From NCBI RefSeq assembly GCF_002161175.1, contig NZ_NFMA01000007.1, positions 49,712 through 113,711 of the forward strand: DNA of 64,000 nucleotides, written 5' to 3'. The notes under the pieces are model-generated. The model did not search any database and was not told where the DNA came from. It was given only the letters and a program-made list of their open reading frames with translations. The stretch comes from Flavonifractor sp. An100. GTDB taxonomy: Bacteria; Bacillota; Clostridia; Oscillospirales; Oscillospiraceae. Both the position numbers and the translations under genes were made by a program. Below, piece by piece: positions 8,773 to 17,333 of this stretch (within the stretch, counting starts at the first letter, position 1; every line of letters starts with the position of its first letter).

Positions 8773-9963
8773 TCAGCCCTCCCCGGATACAATCCGAACC
8801 GGATCGCCGTCAGCCAGATAGGACTGGCCTACGGTGACCAGCTGCTGGCCCTCCGTCAGGCCGGAGGTGATCTCGGTGACACCGTTTCCGGTCAGGCCGG
8901 TGGTCACCTCCACATACTTGGCCAGGTCCCCGTCCACCACATAGACGTACTGGGTAGAACCGCTGGTGAGGATGGCCTCGGAGGGGATGACGATGGTGTT
9001 GTCGGAGGTGTCGGTGCGGAAGGTGACGTCGGCAAACATGCCGGAGAGCAGGCCGGACACCTCAGCGGGTACGGAGACGGTGACGTTATAGAGCTTGGTC
9101 TGGGCGTTGGCGGCCTGCTCCACCGCCCGGATGGTTCCGGTGAAGGAAGCTCCCACGGCGCTGACCGTCACGTCCACCTCGTCCCCAATTTCCAGCTTGG
9201 GCACCAGGGCCTCGGAGACGGAAACGGTGATCTTCATCTGGTCCACCCCGTCGATGACGGCCACGGGCATGGAGGGAGAGACCATACCGTTTTCCACGGC
9301 GGACAGGGAGACCAGGGTACCCGAGATGGGGGCAATCACATTGCCCTGTCCATCCACATTTTCCAGCACGGTGGACAGCTGCTCCACGTTGGCCTTGGCG
9401 CTCTGCATCCCCGCCTCCAGCTGGGCCAGGGTGGAGTTGCGGGTGGCCCGGGCGGAGTCCAGCTGCAGCTGGGCCTGGTCGATCTCCAGCTGGGAGGCCG
9501 CCCCGATCTCCTTAAGAGCCTTCAGGTCGTTGACGGTCTTCTCATACAGGGCCACCTGGCTGTCCAGAACGGCCTTCTGGTCCTGGTAGCTCTGGACGGA
9601 GGAATTGTAGCTGATGTTGGCAGCGTTATAGGAGGACAGGGTGCTGTCCAGATCCAGGGTACACAGCTTCTGCCCCGCCGTGACCTGGTCCCCCGCGTCC
9701 ACATAGACGGCGGTACACTTGGCGCTGGTGGAGATGTAGACGGAGCTCTCGTTATCAGAGACCACCTTGCCGGAGACCTTGTTCTCGGTGGAGATGGAGC
9801 TGACCTCCACCTGCTCCACCTGGACGGCCACCCCGGCGGGGGTGCCGGCCTGGGAGGAGGAGGCATCGGAGCCGGTCTGGCTGCCGCAGGCGGTGAGGGA
9901 TAGGGCCAGGGCGGCGCCCAGGGCCAGGATTCGGAAATGGGTTTTGGTTTGATGAGCCATCAT
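8773..9963 (-). CDS. RND efflux periplasmic adaptor lipoprotein (HlyD family)
   Basis: The membrane fusion protein linking the RND pump to its exit duct. The 396 residues begin with a lipoprotein signal ending LSLTAC, so Cys26 is the predicted lipid anchor. It then shows the adaptor pattern: barrel-sandwich half motif with VSGKVVSDNESSVYIS, a long alpha-helical hairpin (about 105-195) with heptads, the second barrel-sandwich half (GQGNVIAPISGTLVSL), a beta-barrel and the membrane-proximal domain near GLTEGQQLVTVGQ. AGGAGG precedes the first of two adjacent ATGs. It lies 18 bp after the TolC-like gene and 5 bp before the permease gene. Confidence 0.93.
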   Translation of the reverse strand: MMAHQTKTHFRILALGAALALSLTACGSQTGSDASSSQAGTPAGVAVQVEQVEVSSISTENKVSGKVVSDNESSVYISTSAKCTAVYVDAGDQVTAGQKLCTLDLDSTLSSYNAANISYNSSVQSYQDQKAVLDSQVALYEKTVNDLKALKEIGAASQLEIDQAQLQLDSARATRNSTLAQLEAGMQSAKANVEQLSTVLENVDGQGNVIAPISGTLVSLSAVENGMVSPSMPVAVIDGVDQMKITVSVSEALVPKLEIGDEVDVTVSAVGASFTGTIRAVEQAANAQTKLYNVTVSVPAEVSGLLSGMFADVTFRTDTSDNTIVIPSEAILTSGSTQYVYVVDGDLAKYVEVTTGLTGNGVTEITSGLTEGQQLVTVGQSYLADGDPVRIVSGEG

Positions 9964-9981
9964 GGTTGCTCCTCCTAATAA

Positions 9982-11379
9982 TCAGTTCAAAATGCCGTAG
10001 TCCACGGCCCAGCGGTAGTTGTTGTAGGCGGAGAACAGGCTGATTTTCGCGCTGTCCACCGTATCCTGGGCGGCGCTGACCTCGTCGGCGGCGTCCTTGA
10101 GCTTATTTTCCGACAGGCTCCCCTGCTCGTACTTCAGCTGCATGGAGGCGTAGGTATCCTGCTGACAGGCCAGTGCGGTTTGGGCGGCGGCAAGGACCTG
10201 CCAGTCGTCCTTGACCTGGTTATACAGAGTACGGAAGCTCATCTCAAAGCTCTGCACCGTGGCGTTGTATGTATACTCCGCCGCCTGGCGCTGGTGCTGG
10301 GCAGCCTTGTACTGGTAAGTATTCTCCATATAGCCCTTGGCTGACTCCTTGGCGCTCTCCTTGGTGTCCTCCAGGGTGCGCTGGGCGGCAAAGAGCTGGT
10401 AGCTGTTGGCCTTGGCCTGCTCCAGGTCGGCCTCCAGATCCATGGCCTCCAGGTCCTGTCCGGTCACCTGGGGCAGGGGCTGGAGCTGGATGGTCCCGGA
10501 GAGCTGGGCGCCGAGCATCAGCTCCAGCTGATATTTGTAGTTGGCAATGTTCATCTCCAGGGTTTCCTTGCCGCTCACCGCGGTGGACTTCCCCGCCTTG
10601 GTCTGCTCCAGGGTAAGGGCGGAGATCTGCCCCAGGTCGTAGCGCAGCTCCATCTCCTCCACGGTGCGGTCCAGGGCGGCCAGGGTGCGGTCCAGGGAGG
10701 CGTCGTTGAGCTCCATCTCCGCCAGGGCCACATACATGGACTGGGCGGCCATCACCACCTGGTCCTGGGCGTTGCGCAGCTGGCGGATAATGGCCTCGTT
10801 GTCCTCCTGAAGCTTGCCGTCCTTCAGATCCTCAAAGGTATCCCTCATGGAGTTATAGCTCTGTTGCAGGGACGTGCTGGAGGAGGTGGAAACCATATTG
10901 ATAATCAGCATGTCTTCATCCGTAAAATCATATTGGGGAATCTGTGCCAGGAGGTCCCCCGTAGAACTGATCGCATCGATCTGCTTGGCAATTGTGTTGA
11001 GGGAGTCCACCATCTGCTCCCGCATCTTGTCGTAGTCGATGACCTCCAAAGCGGCGATGTTCTCCTCCAGGGCCAGCAAATTCAGGTTGTTCTCCCGCAG
11101 GCGGCTGTCCAAGTTGGCAAAGGACACCGTCCCCACCGGGTCGGGTACCAGCTCCTCAGGGGCCACATCCGTCTCCTCCGACTCGCTGCCCGTCTCTTTC
11201 GTCTGAGCGTCGGTCTCCAGCCCTTGCGCCTCCTGGTTCTCCACCTGGGTCCGTTCCTGTCCAGCCGTCGGTTCCGCCTGGACATCCTCACCCAGATCGG
11301 CAGCCAGAGCAGTAGCTCCGCACAGAGCAGCCGCCAGCGCGGCGGTCAGGGCGAACACCTTCCAGTTCTGCTTCAACAT
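9982..11379 (-). CDS. TolC-like efflux protein (OEP family)
   Basis: A 465-residue secreted protein of the outer-membrane-efflux family. It has a signal peptide (about 1-27), an acidic low-complexity linker rich in Glu, Gln and Thr (28-80), and then two long helical hairpins with the internal repeat typical of TolC (for example YNSMRDTFEDLKDG and YKAAQHQRQAAEYTYNATVQ). It forms an operon with the adaptor and permease, so a role in the same pump is likely. The point to note is the host: the other genes suggest a single-membrane Firmicute, where a TolC-type channel has no outer membrane to span; it may cross the thick wall or S-layer. Its ATG overlaps the TetR gene by 7 bp and has AAGGAGGA upstream. 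Confidence 0.85.
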   Translation of the reverse strand: MLKQNWKVFALTAALAAALCGATALAADLGEDVQAEPTAGQERTQVENQEAQGLETDAQTKETGSESEETDVAPEELVPDPVGTVSFANLDSRLRENNLNLLALEENIAALEVIDYDKMREQMVDSLNTIAKQIDAISSTGDLLAQIPQYDFTDEDMLIINMVSTSSSTSLQQSYNSMRDTFEDLKDGKLQEDNEAIIRQLRNAQDQVVMAAQSMYVALAEMELNDASLDRTLAALDRTVEEMELRYDLGQISALTLEQTKAGKSTAVSGKETLEMNIANYKYQLELMLGAQLSGTIQLQPLPQVTGQDLEAMDLEADLEQAKANSYQLFAAQRTLEDTKESAKESAKGYMENTYQYKAAQHQRQAAEYTYNATVQSFEMSFRTLYNQVKDDWQVLAAAQTALACQQDTYASMQLKYEQGSLSENKLKDAADEVSAAQDTVDSAKISLFSAYNNYRWAVDYGILN

Positions 11380-12020
11380 TGGCTTCCTCCTTCTATGGCA
11401 TGGCCGGGGCGCTGGTCCGGTTCCAGGCTCCCCAATTTCACAATTTCAACCCGTTTCCTCAATAGTTCCCGCTGCCGCTCCCACTGCTCCGGGTCCCGCA
11501 GGGTCTCCATAATGGCATAGGCCAAGGGAGCGATAATCATAAAAAAGACCTGATTCAAAAACTCCGGGTCCTGCTCTCGCAGACGGCGCGCCACACTCAG
11601 CTGCCGCATCTGTTCGGGCATCAGACCGGGCTCATTGGCCAGAAAGTGGTGAAAATCCATCCCCTGGTTCAGCCGCATTACCTGAATACACCGGCTCATC
11701 ACAGGGTCTGTGATTCCCCTCCGGCCCACAAAGCGGTCAAAAGCCCGCAGGGACATGGAAAACAGATCTCCCTCCACGTCCTGAAGAATTTCCTGCATGG
11801 CATGGGCAAAATACTCCCGCATACTCCCCATCAGATACCAGAACAGGTCCTCCTTGTCCTGAAAATATTGATAAAAACTCCCTCTGGGGATATGGGCGTT
11901 ATGAATGATCTGGTTAATGGACGCATCGGCAAAGCTGCTCCTGGAAAACTCCTCCCAGGCCGCTTCTACCAGACGCTGCCGCTTCTCTTCCGGCAGGCGG
12001 AAAAAGGTACTGCTGGGCAT
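11373..12020 (-). CDS. TetR-family repressor of the efflux operon
   Basis: A 215-residue TetR regulator. Residues about 10-58 form the HTH, with INQIIHNAHIPRGSFYQYF as the recognition segment; the rest is the helical ligand-binding and dimer domain. I use the ATG at 12020, which has GGGAGGGG just upstream; a longer frame starting at 12068 would begin upstream of or at the transcription start and runs through the operator. It is the promoter-proximal gene of the efflux operon and overlaps the TolC-like gene, so it should repress itself and the pump together. The inducer is unknown. Confidence 0.93.
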   Translation of the reverse strand: MPSSTFFRLPEEKRQRLVEAAWEEFSRSSFADASINQIIHNAHIPRGSFYQYFQDKEDLFWYLMGSMREYFAHAMQEILQDVEGDLFSMSLRAFDRFVGRRGITDPVMSRCIQVMRLNQGMDFHHFLANEPGLMPEQMRQLSVARRLREQDPEFLNQVFFMIIAPLAYAIMETLRDPEQWERQRELLRKRVEIVKLGSLEPDQRPGHAIEGGSQC

Positions 12021-12032
12021 AGGACCCCTCCC

Positions 12033-12072
12033 ATTTGTGACAATCTGTCGCTTATGACAGTCTGTCACAAAT
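12033..12072. promoter_or_regulatory. TetR operator (40-bp dyad)
   Basis: A near-perfect inverted repeat with 17-bp arms: ATTTGTGACAATCTGTC (12033-12049) and GACAGTCTGTCACAAAT (12056-12072), with two mismatches. It begins at the -10 hexamer and covers the transcription start of the repressor gene, the classical autorepressor position. Confidence 0.8.
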
Positions 12073-12099
12073 TATACGCATCCCCCTTCCCCCTGTCAA
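12071..12099 (-). promoter_or_regulatory. Consensus promoter of the efflux operon
   Basis: Leftward TTGACA (12094-12099), 17-bp spacer, TATAAT (12071-12076). All 12 bases match the sigma-A consensus, so the promoter should be strong when the repressor is off. Confidence 0.88.
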
Positions 12100-12154
12100 T
12101 GATAAATTTGGTTAAAGTTGCGTTAATATTCTTCCCCTTCCATCTTCATTGGCT

Positions 12155-12183
12155 TTGACAGAGAACGGATGTCCTTATATAAT
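12155..12183 (+). promoter_or_regulatory. Consensus promoter of the C-S lyase gene
   Basis: TTGACA (12155-12160), 17-bp spacer, TATAAT (12178-12183), all consensus. The leader contains a hairpin, GGGCGGAC (12196-12203) with GTCCGCCC (12213-12220), before the ribosome site AAGGAGG at 12237. Confidence 0.88.
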
Positions 12184-12248
12184 TAAGGTATTCCAGGGCG
12201 GACCGCTGTTCTGTCCGCCCACCACCGTGACAAGATAAGGAGGCCTCT

Positions 12249-13454
12249 ATGCAGTACGATTTTACCACTGTGATTGATCGCTCCGGCACCAGCAGCCGGG
12301 CGGTGGACGTAATTCCCATTCCGGGCGCCCAGGTAAAGGAGGGGTTTTCTCCCATCCCCATGTGGATTGCTGACATGAGCTTTGCCACCGTCCCCACCAT
12401 TCCCCAGGCCATTGCCAAGCGGCTGGAGCACCCTCTGTTCGGGTACTTCAATCCCTCCTCTGAATATTATGACGCCATCATCCGCTGGCAGCAGAAGCGC
12501 AACGGGGTCCAGGGCCTGGAAAAGGAGCACATTGGCTATGAAAACAGCGTGTTGGGCGGCCTGATCAGCGCCCTTGGTGTGTTCTGTTCCCGGGGCGACA
12601 AGGTTTTGGTCCACTCCCCCACCTATATTGGCTTTACCAACAGCATGACCAACTGCGGCTATCAGCTCATCCACAGCCCCCTGGTGTTGGACGAAGCTGG
12701 GGTCTGGCGGATGGACTTTGCCGACATGGACCGGAAGCTGAAGGAGCATAAGATCCGCACCGCCATCTTCTGCTCCCCCCACAACCCCAGCGGCCGGGTT
12801 TGGGAGCCCTGGGAGATCGAAAAGGCCATGGAGGTCTACAAGGCTAACGACGTCATGGTCATCTCCGATGAGATCTGGTCGGACCTGCTCCTCAACGGCT
12901 ACCACCACACTCCCACCCAGTCGGTGTCAGAGGATGCCCGGCAGCGGACTATTGCCCTGTATGCCCCCACCAAGACCTTTAACCTGGCGGGCCTGGTGGG
13001 CAGCTACCACATTGTCTATAATCCCCGTCTCCGGGACCGCCTGGAAAAGGAGGCCTCCCTCACCCACTATAATTCGGTGAACCTGCTGTCCATGCACGCC
13101 CTCATAGGGGCCTACTGCCCCGAGGGGGAGGAGTGGCTGACGCAGCTGCGCCAGGTGCTCACCACCAACGTGGACTATGCCTATGACTTCATCACCACCC
13201 ACTTCCCCGGCGTGACCCTTTTCAAGCCCCAGGGCACCTACATGCTCTTCCTGGACTGCACCCAGTGGTGCGCCGACCACGGCCGCACCCTGGACGAGCT
13301 GCTCCGGGCGGGGGTCGAGGTGGGCGTCATCTGGCAGGACGGCCGCGCCTTCCACGGTCCCTGCCACATCCGTATGAATTTGGCCCTGCCCCTCTCCCAG
13401 CTCCAGGAAGCCCTGAACCGATTGGACCGCTACGTCTTCCATCCCCAGGGCTGA
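12249..13454 (+). CDS. MalY/PatB-type PLP aminotransferase / C-S lyase
   Basis: A cytosolic fold-type I PLP enzyme of 401 residues, close to the MalY/PatB cystathionine beta-lyase group. It would cleave cystathionine or cysteine conjugates to a thiol, pyruvate and ammonia. Visible features are the N-terminal PMWIADMSF, N179 in HNPSGRVW, D207 in ISDEIW for the pyridine nitrogen, and the Schiff-base lysine K242 in YAPTKTFNLAG. Length is normal. It is monocistronic, with its own promoter and terminator, and diverges from the efflux TetR. Aminotransferase activity is the main alternative, since the families overlap. Confidence 0.88.
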   Translation: MQYDFTTVIDRSGTSSRAVDVIPIPGAQVKEGFSPIPMWIADMSFATVPTIPQAIAKRLEHPLFGYFNPSSEYYDAIIRWQQKRNGVQGLEKEHIGYENSVLGGLISALGVFCSRGDKVLVHSPTYIGFTNSMTNCGYQLIHSPLVLDEAGVWRMDFADMDRKLKEHKIRTAIFCSPHNPSGRVWEPWEIEKAMEVYKANDVMVISDEIWSDLLLNGYHHTPTQSVSEDARQRTIALYAPTKTFNLAGLVGSYHIVYNPRLRDRLEKEASLTHYNSVNLLSMHALIGAYCPEGEEWLTQLRQVLTTNVDYAYDFITTHFPGVTLFKPQGTYMLFLDCTQWCADHGRTLDELLRAGVEVGVIWQDGRAFHGPCHIRMNLALPLSQLQEALNRLDRYVFHPQG

Positions 13455-13512
13455 TGGCGGAGTAAAATGGCGGCTTGCCGGCCATTTCTTGCATATTTTT
13501 CCTGTCTCCCAC

Positions 13513-13551
13513 GGGAGCGGCCCTGAATCAGGCCGCTCCCCCCTGTTTTTT
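13513..13551 (+). terminator. Terminator of the C-S lyase gene
   Basis: GGGAGCGGCC (13513-13522) pairs with GGCCGCTCCC (13531-13540), followed by CCCTGTTTTTT. Confidence 0.88.
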
Positions 13552-13931
13552 ACGCAAGTTTTTTTCTTTCCTCGCCCATCCTTCCGTCAATCTGCACAGC
13601 TTTTTCCCCGCTCCCCTGTTTTGGGCGGATTTCTTCTTTCAATTGTATCAAAGTTTATATTCTTTCCGCCTCCACATGCTTTATTGTAGGAAAAACGGCA
13701 GAAGTTTCCCGATTTTCCGGGAATTTTTGCCCGGTGCGGCCCGGCTTTTGTCCGGCGAACCGGACGCGGGCGGGAACGGATTTAGCCTTGCTCTCCCGCC
13801 TTGTGTATTTTTCCGATTGACATTTGTGTGTCCCGCCCATATAATGGGCAGCAAATCGGAAATTTCCTTTGCGTCTTTCCGGTCCGCGGGCAGCTCCAGG
13901 CCCGCCTAGTTGAAATATACCAAGGAGGTAA
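13552..13931 (+). promoter_or_regulatory. livK upstream region: perfect promoter and structured leader
   Basis: This 380-bp stretch has no credible gene. It holds a hairpin, GTCCGG-CGAA-CCGGAC (13750-13765), then a fully consensus promoter TTGACA (13817-13822), 17 bp, TATAAT (13840-13845). A dyad, GCCCAT-ATA-ATGGGC (13835-13849), covers the -10 and may be an operator. The leader carries a hairpin GCGGGC / GCCCGC (13886-13905) and the ribosome site AAGGAGGT (13922-13929). Confidence 0.82.
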
Positions 13932-15164
13932 ATGAAGATGAAAAAGTATCTTGCCATGCTTTTGGCCGGCGCTCTGTCTGTGAGCCTGCTGGCCGGCTGC
14001 GGCGGCGACTCCGGCTCTTCTGCCAGCAGCACTGGTTCCGCCGGTTCTGCCGGCAGCGCCAGCTCCACCGGTTCTGACAGCTCCGCTGCCGACGGCACCA
14101 CCTTTAAGCTGGGCGGCACCGGTCCCCTGACCGGCGGCGCCTCCATCTACGGCCTGGCTGCCCAGCGGGGCGCTCAGATTGCCGTGGACGAGATCGCGGA
14201 AGCGGGCGGCGACATCCAGTTCACCCTGCGCTATGAGGACGACGTCCACGACGCCGAGAAGGCCGTCAACGCCTACAACACCCTGAAGGAGTGGGGGATG
14301 CAGATCTCCCTGGGTTCCGTCACCTCCAAGCCCGGCGAGGCCACCTCGGTTTTGAACTATGAGGACCGGATCTTCGCTCTGACCCCCTCCGCCTCCTCCC
14401 CCGCCGTCATCGAGAGCAAGGACAACGTCTTCCAGATGTGCTTCTCCGACCCCAACCAGGGCCTGGCCTCCGCCCAGTACATCTCCGAGCAGAACCTGGG
14501 CGAGAAGGTCTTCATCATCTGGAAGAACGACGACGTGTACTCCACCGGCATCAAGGACCAGTTCGTGACTGAGGCTGAGGCTCTGAACCTGAACGTGGTG
14601 GGCGACGCCACCTTCACCACCGACAGCCAGACCGATTTCACCGTCCAGCTCACTCAGGCCCAGCAGGCCGGGGCCGATCTGCTCTTCCTGCCCATCTACT
14701 ATGATGCCGCCTCTCTGATCCTGTCCCAGGCCAACGCCATGGGCTATGACCCCGCCATCTTCGGCGTGGACGGCATGGACGGCATCCTCACCGTGGACGG
14801 CTTTGATCCCGCTCTGGCCGAGGGCGTCATGCTGCTGACCCCCTTCAACGCCGACGCCCAGGATGAGGCCACCCAGGCCTTTGTCCAGAAGTACCAGGCC
14901 CAGTACGGCGAGGTACCCAACCAGTTCGCTGCCGACGCCTATGACTGTGTCTACGCTCTCAAGCAGGCCCTGGAGACCGCCGGCTGCACCCCCGACATGA
15001 GCGCGGAGGACATCTGCACCAAGCTCATCGAGGTCTTCCCCACCATCACCTTTGAGGGTCTGACCGGCGACGGCGCGGGTATCACCTGGGACAGCACCGG
15101 CGCGGTGTCCAAGAGCCCCAAGGGCATGGTCATCCAGAACGGCGCTTACGTGGGCATGGACTGA
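13932..15164 (+). CDS. livK: Branched-chain amino acid ABC transporter, substrate-binding lipoprotein
   Basis: The extracellular solute receptor of a high-affinity leucine/isoleucine/valine importer, 410 residues. The signal peptide ends LLAGC with lipidated Cys23, followed by a Ser/Gly linker to about residue 57 and a type I periplasmic-binding fold (Peripla_BP_6). The start GPLTGGASIYGLAAQRGAQ is characteristic of the LivK family. It is the first gene of livKHMGF, behind a consensus promoter, and is followed by a stem-loop that probably makes it the most abundant component. Specificity for branched-chain amino acids is inferred from the operon; such receptors can also take other amino acids or amides. 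Confidence 0.93.
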   Translation: MKMKKYLAMLLAGALSVSLLAGCGGDSGSSASSTGSAGSAGSASSTGSDSSAADGTTFKLGGTGPLTGGASIYGLAAQRGAQIAVDEIAEAGGDIQFTLRYEDDVHDAEKAVNAYNTLKEWGMQISLGSVTSKPGEATSVLNYEDRIFALTPSASSPAVIESKDNVFQMCFSDPNQGLASAQYISEQNLGEKVFIIWKNDDVYSTGIKDQFVTEAEALNLNVVGDATFTTDSQTDFTVQLTQAQQAGADLLFLPIYYDAASLILSQANAMGYDPAIFGVDGMDGILTVDGFDPALAEGVMLLTPFNADAQDEATQAFVQKYQAQYGEVPNQFAADAYDCVYALKQALETAGCTPDMSAEDICTKLIEVFPTITFEGLTGDGAGITWDSTGAVSKSPKGMVIQNGAYVGMD

Positions 15165-15199
15165 TCCTCCGCCCCACCCCAATCAATACTGACAACCAC

Positions 15200-15227
15200 A
15201 GAGGGCTGCCGGAGCCGGCAGCCCTCT
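15200..15227 (+). terminator. Intra-operon stem-loop after livK
   Basis: A 13-bp perfect stem, AGAGGGCTGCCGG / CCGGCAGCCCTCT, with a 2-nt AG gap. There is only a poor T tract after it, so it is more likely a partial terminator or a barrier protecting the livK 3' end than a full stop. Confidence 0.65.
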
Positions 15228-15257
15228 GCCCCCTATTTTAAATGGAGTGAGCAGGGG

Positions 15258-15300
15258 CCCATGGGAAAGGGGCCGGAGACTGCGGCTGTTTTCCCATGGG
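15258..15300 (+). promoter_or_regulatory. Hairpin in front of livH
   Basis: CCCATGGGAAA (15258-15268) pairs perfectly with TTTCCCATGGG (15290-15300), with an inner GCCG/CGGC helix. It ends 15 bp before the livH ribosome site and could modulate readthrough, mRNA processing or translation. Confidence 0.55.
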
Positions 15301-15328
15301 TCCGGAGAGAGAAAAAAGGAGTGACGAC

Positions 15329-16255
15329 ATGGATTTCTTGACCCTGATGGATTACCTGATCCGGGGCTTGAGCCTGGGCAGCATCTACGCCATCATCGCC
15401 CTGGGCTACACCATGGTCTACGGCATCGCCAAGATGCTCAACTTCGCCCACGGCGACGTGATCATGGTGGGGGCCTATATATGCTTTTTCACCATGAACC
15501 GTGTGGGCGCCATGTTTGACCCGGAGACCCAGGCCCTGGCCGCCGCGGTGGCGCCCGCCCTGGCGGGGGTGCTGCTGTCCATGGTGGTGTGTACCGTCCT
15601 GGGCGTGGTCATTGAGGGACTGGCCTACAAGCCCCTGCGCCAGGCGCCCTCCCTGGCGGTGCTCATCACCGCCATCGGCGTGAGCTATTTCCTCCAGAAT
15701 GCGGCCCAGCTGCTGTGGACCTCCAGCCCCAAATACTTCTCCCCCATCGTGGGCAGCGGCCAGGTTCAAGCAGGTCCCCTCACCATCTCCCATGTCATCC
15801 TGGTGACCATCGTGGCCTGCGTGGTCATCATGCTGGCCCTGACCTTCTTTACCAACAAGACCAAGATGGGCAAGGCCATGCGGGCGGTGTCCGAGGACAA
15901 GGGAGCGGCCCAGCTCATGGGCATCAACGTCAACCGCACCATCTCCATGACCTTTGCCATCGGCTCGGCCCTGGCCGCCATCGCCGGGGTGCTGCTGTGC
16001 TCCGCCTACCCCACCCTCACCCCCACCACCGGCTCCATGCCGGGCATCAAGGCCTTCACCGCCGCGGTCTTCGGGGGCATCGGCTCCATCCCCGGGGCCC
16101 TGCTGGGGGGACTGCTCCTGGGCATCATTGAGATCTTCGCCAGCGCCTACATCTCCACCCAACTGTCCACCGCCGTGGTCTTTGGTGTGCTGATCGTCAT
16201 CCTGCTGGTCAAACCCGCCGGTCTGCTGGGCAAGACCGTGCGGGAGAAAGTGTGA
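15329..16255 (+). CDS. livH: Branched-chain amino acid ABC transporter permease
   Basis: One of two membrane permeases of the importer, 308 residues with about eight transmembrane helices. Typical LivH segments are IRGLSLGSIYAIIALGYTMV near the start, LNFAHGDVIMVGAY, and the cytoplasmic ATPase-coupling loop around MRAVSEDKGAAQLMGINV. I use the ATG at 15329, which has AAAAGGAGTG at a good distance; an in-frame ATG at 15296 lies inside the preceding hairpin and lacks a ribosome site. It pairs with LivM, whose start is 10 bp downstream. Confidence 0.94.
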   Translation: MDFLTLMDYLIRGLSLGSIYAIIALGYTMVYGIAKMLNFAHGDVIMVGAYICFFTMNRVGAMFDPETQALAAAVAPALAGVLLSMVVCTVLGVVIEGLAYKPLRQAPSLAVLITAIGVSYFLQNAAQLLWTSSPKYFSPIVGSGQVQAGPLTISHVILVTIVACVVIMLALTFFTNKTKMGKAMRAVSEDKGAAQLMGINVNRTISMTFAIGSALAAIAGVLLCSAYPTLTPTTGSMPGIKAFTAAVFGGIGSIPGALLGGLLLGIIEIFASAYISTQLSTAVVFGVLIVILLVKPAGLLGKTVREKV

Positions 16256-16265
16256 GGTGGCCGGA

Positions 16266-17333
16266 ATGACATCCTTGAAAACCATGAAAAAATCCACCCG
16301 CACCAGCTTTTTGACCTACGCTATGGTGGTGGTGGCCTTTGTCATCGTCCAGTCCCTCCGGGTCTTTAAGGACGGGGGCGTGGGCGCCGTGCTGGAGGGC
16401 CAGCTCATCCCCATCTGCGCCTACATCACCGTGGCCCTGGCCCTGAACCTGGTGGTGGGCGTGTCCGGCGAGCTGTCGCTGGGCCACGCCGGCTTTATGA
16501 GCATCGGTGCCTTTATGGGCTGCGCCATGGCCTCTGCCCTCCAGGATTCCGTCACCCTGGCCCCCCTGCGCCTGGCCATCTCCATGATCTTCGGCGCGGT
16601 GCTGGCCGGCCTGTTCGGCTTCCTCATTGGTATCCCGGTCCTCCGCCTCAACGGCGACTACCTGGCCATCGTCACCCTGGCCTTTGGTGAGATTATCAAG
16701 AGCATCATCACCAACGTCTACCTGGGTGTGGACAAGGACGGGCTACAGTTTAGCTTCCTCACCGACCGCAACCAGCTGGCCGAGGGAGGCATTGCCCTCA
16801 TCAAGGGCCCCATGGGCGTGAACAACTCCGCCCGCATCTCCACCTTTGTGGCCGGCTTCATCCTGGTGATGATCACCCTCATTGTGGTCTTTAACCTGGT
16901 GAATAGCCGGGCCGGCCGGGCCATTATGGCCGCCCGGGACAACCGCATCGCTGCCGAGAGCGTGGGCATCAGCGTCACCAAGTACAAGATGATGGCCTTC
17001 GTCACCTCCGCCGCCCTGGCGGGCGCTGCCGGTACCCTGTACGGCTGTAGCCAGGTCACCTTTACCGCCACCAAGTTTGACTTCAACACCTCCATCCTGA
17101 TCCTGGTGTTCGTGGTGCTGGGCGGTCTGGGCAATATGTGGGGCACGGTGATTGCCGCCGCCGCTCTGACCATCCTACCCGAGGCCCTGCGTGAATTTGC
17201 CGACTACCGCATGCTGGTATACGCCATCGTGCTGATTCTGGTCATGCTGGCCACCAACAACCCCACCATTCAAAGCGGCCTGAGCCGCCTGATTCAGCGG
17301 CTGAAGGCCGGGAAAGGAGGAGAGGAGCAATGA
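16266..17333 (+). CDS. livM: Branched-chain amino acid ABC transporter permease
   Basis: The second membrane permease, 355 residues and strongly hydrophobic. It contains LNLVVGVSGELSLGHAGFMS and, in the coupling loop, MAARDNRIAAESVGISV, both standard for LivM. The ATG at 16266 is preferred over a GTG at 16257, because GTGAGGTGG (16252-16260) then serves as the ribosome site. The gene overlaps livG by 4 bp (ATGA), indicating translational coupling. Confidence 0.94.
   Translation: MTSLKTMKKSTRTSFLTYAMVVVAFVIVQSLRVFKDGGVGAVLEGQLIPICAYITVALALNLVVGVSGELSLGHAGFMSIGAFMGCAMASALQDSVTLAPLRLAISMIFGAVLAGLFGFLIGIPVLRLNGDYLAIVTLAFGEIIKSIITNVYLGVDKDGLQFSFLTDRNQLAEGGIALIKGPMGVNNSARISTFVAGFILVMITLIVVFNLVNSRAGRAIMAARDNRIAAESVGISVTKYKMMAFVTSAALAGAAGTLYGCSQVTFTATKFDFNTSILILVFVVLGGLGNMWGTVIAAAALTILPEALREFADYRMLVYAIVLILVMLATNNPTIQSGLSRLIQRLKAGKGGEEQ

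Noticed and set aside
5648..8821. 1057-codon antisense frame opposite the RND permease
   Set aside because: Gly/His/Val-rich shadow of a GC-rich gene with no start context; it runs through a terminator.
12021..12068. Upstream start for the efflux TetR gene
   Set aside because: It lies within the operator and at the transcription start; the ATG at 12020 has a GGGAGGGG site.
13475..13909. 144-codon frame upstream of livK
   Set aside because: It spans a terminator and the livK promoter, is Phe/Pro-rich without a domain and has no ribosome site.
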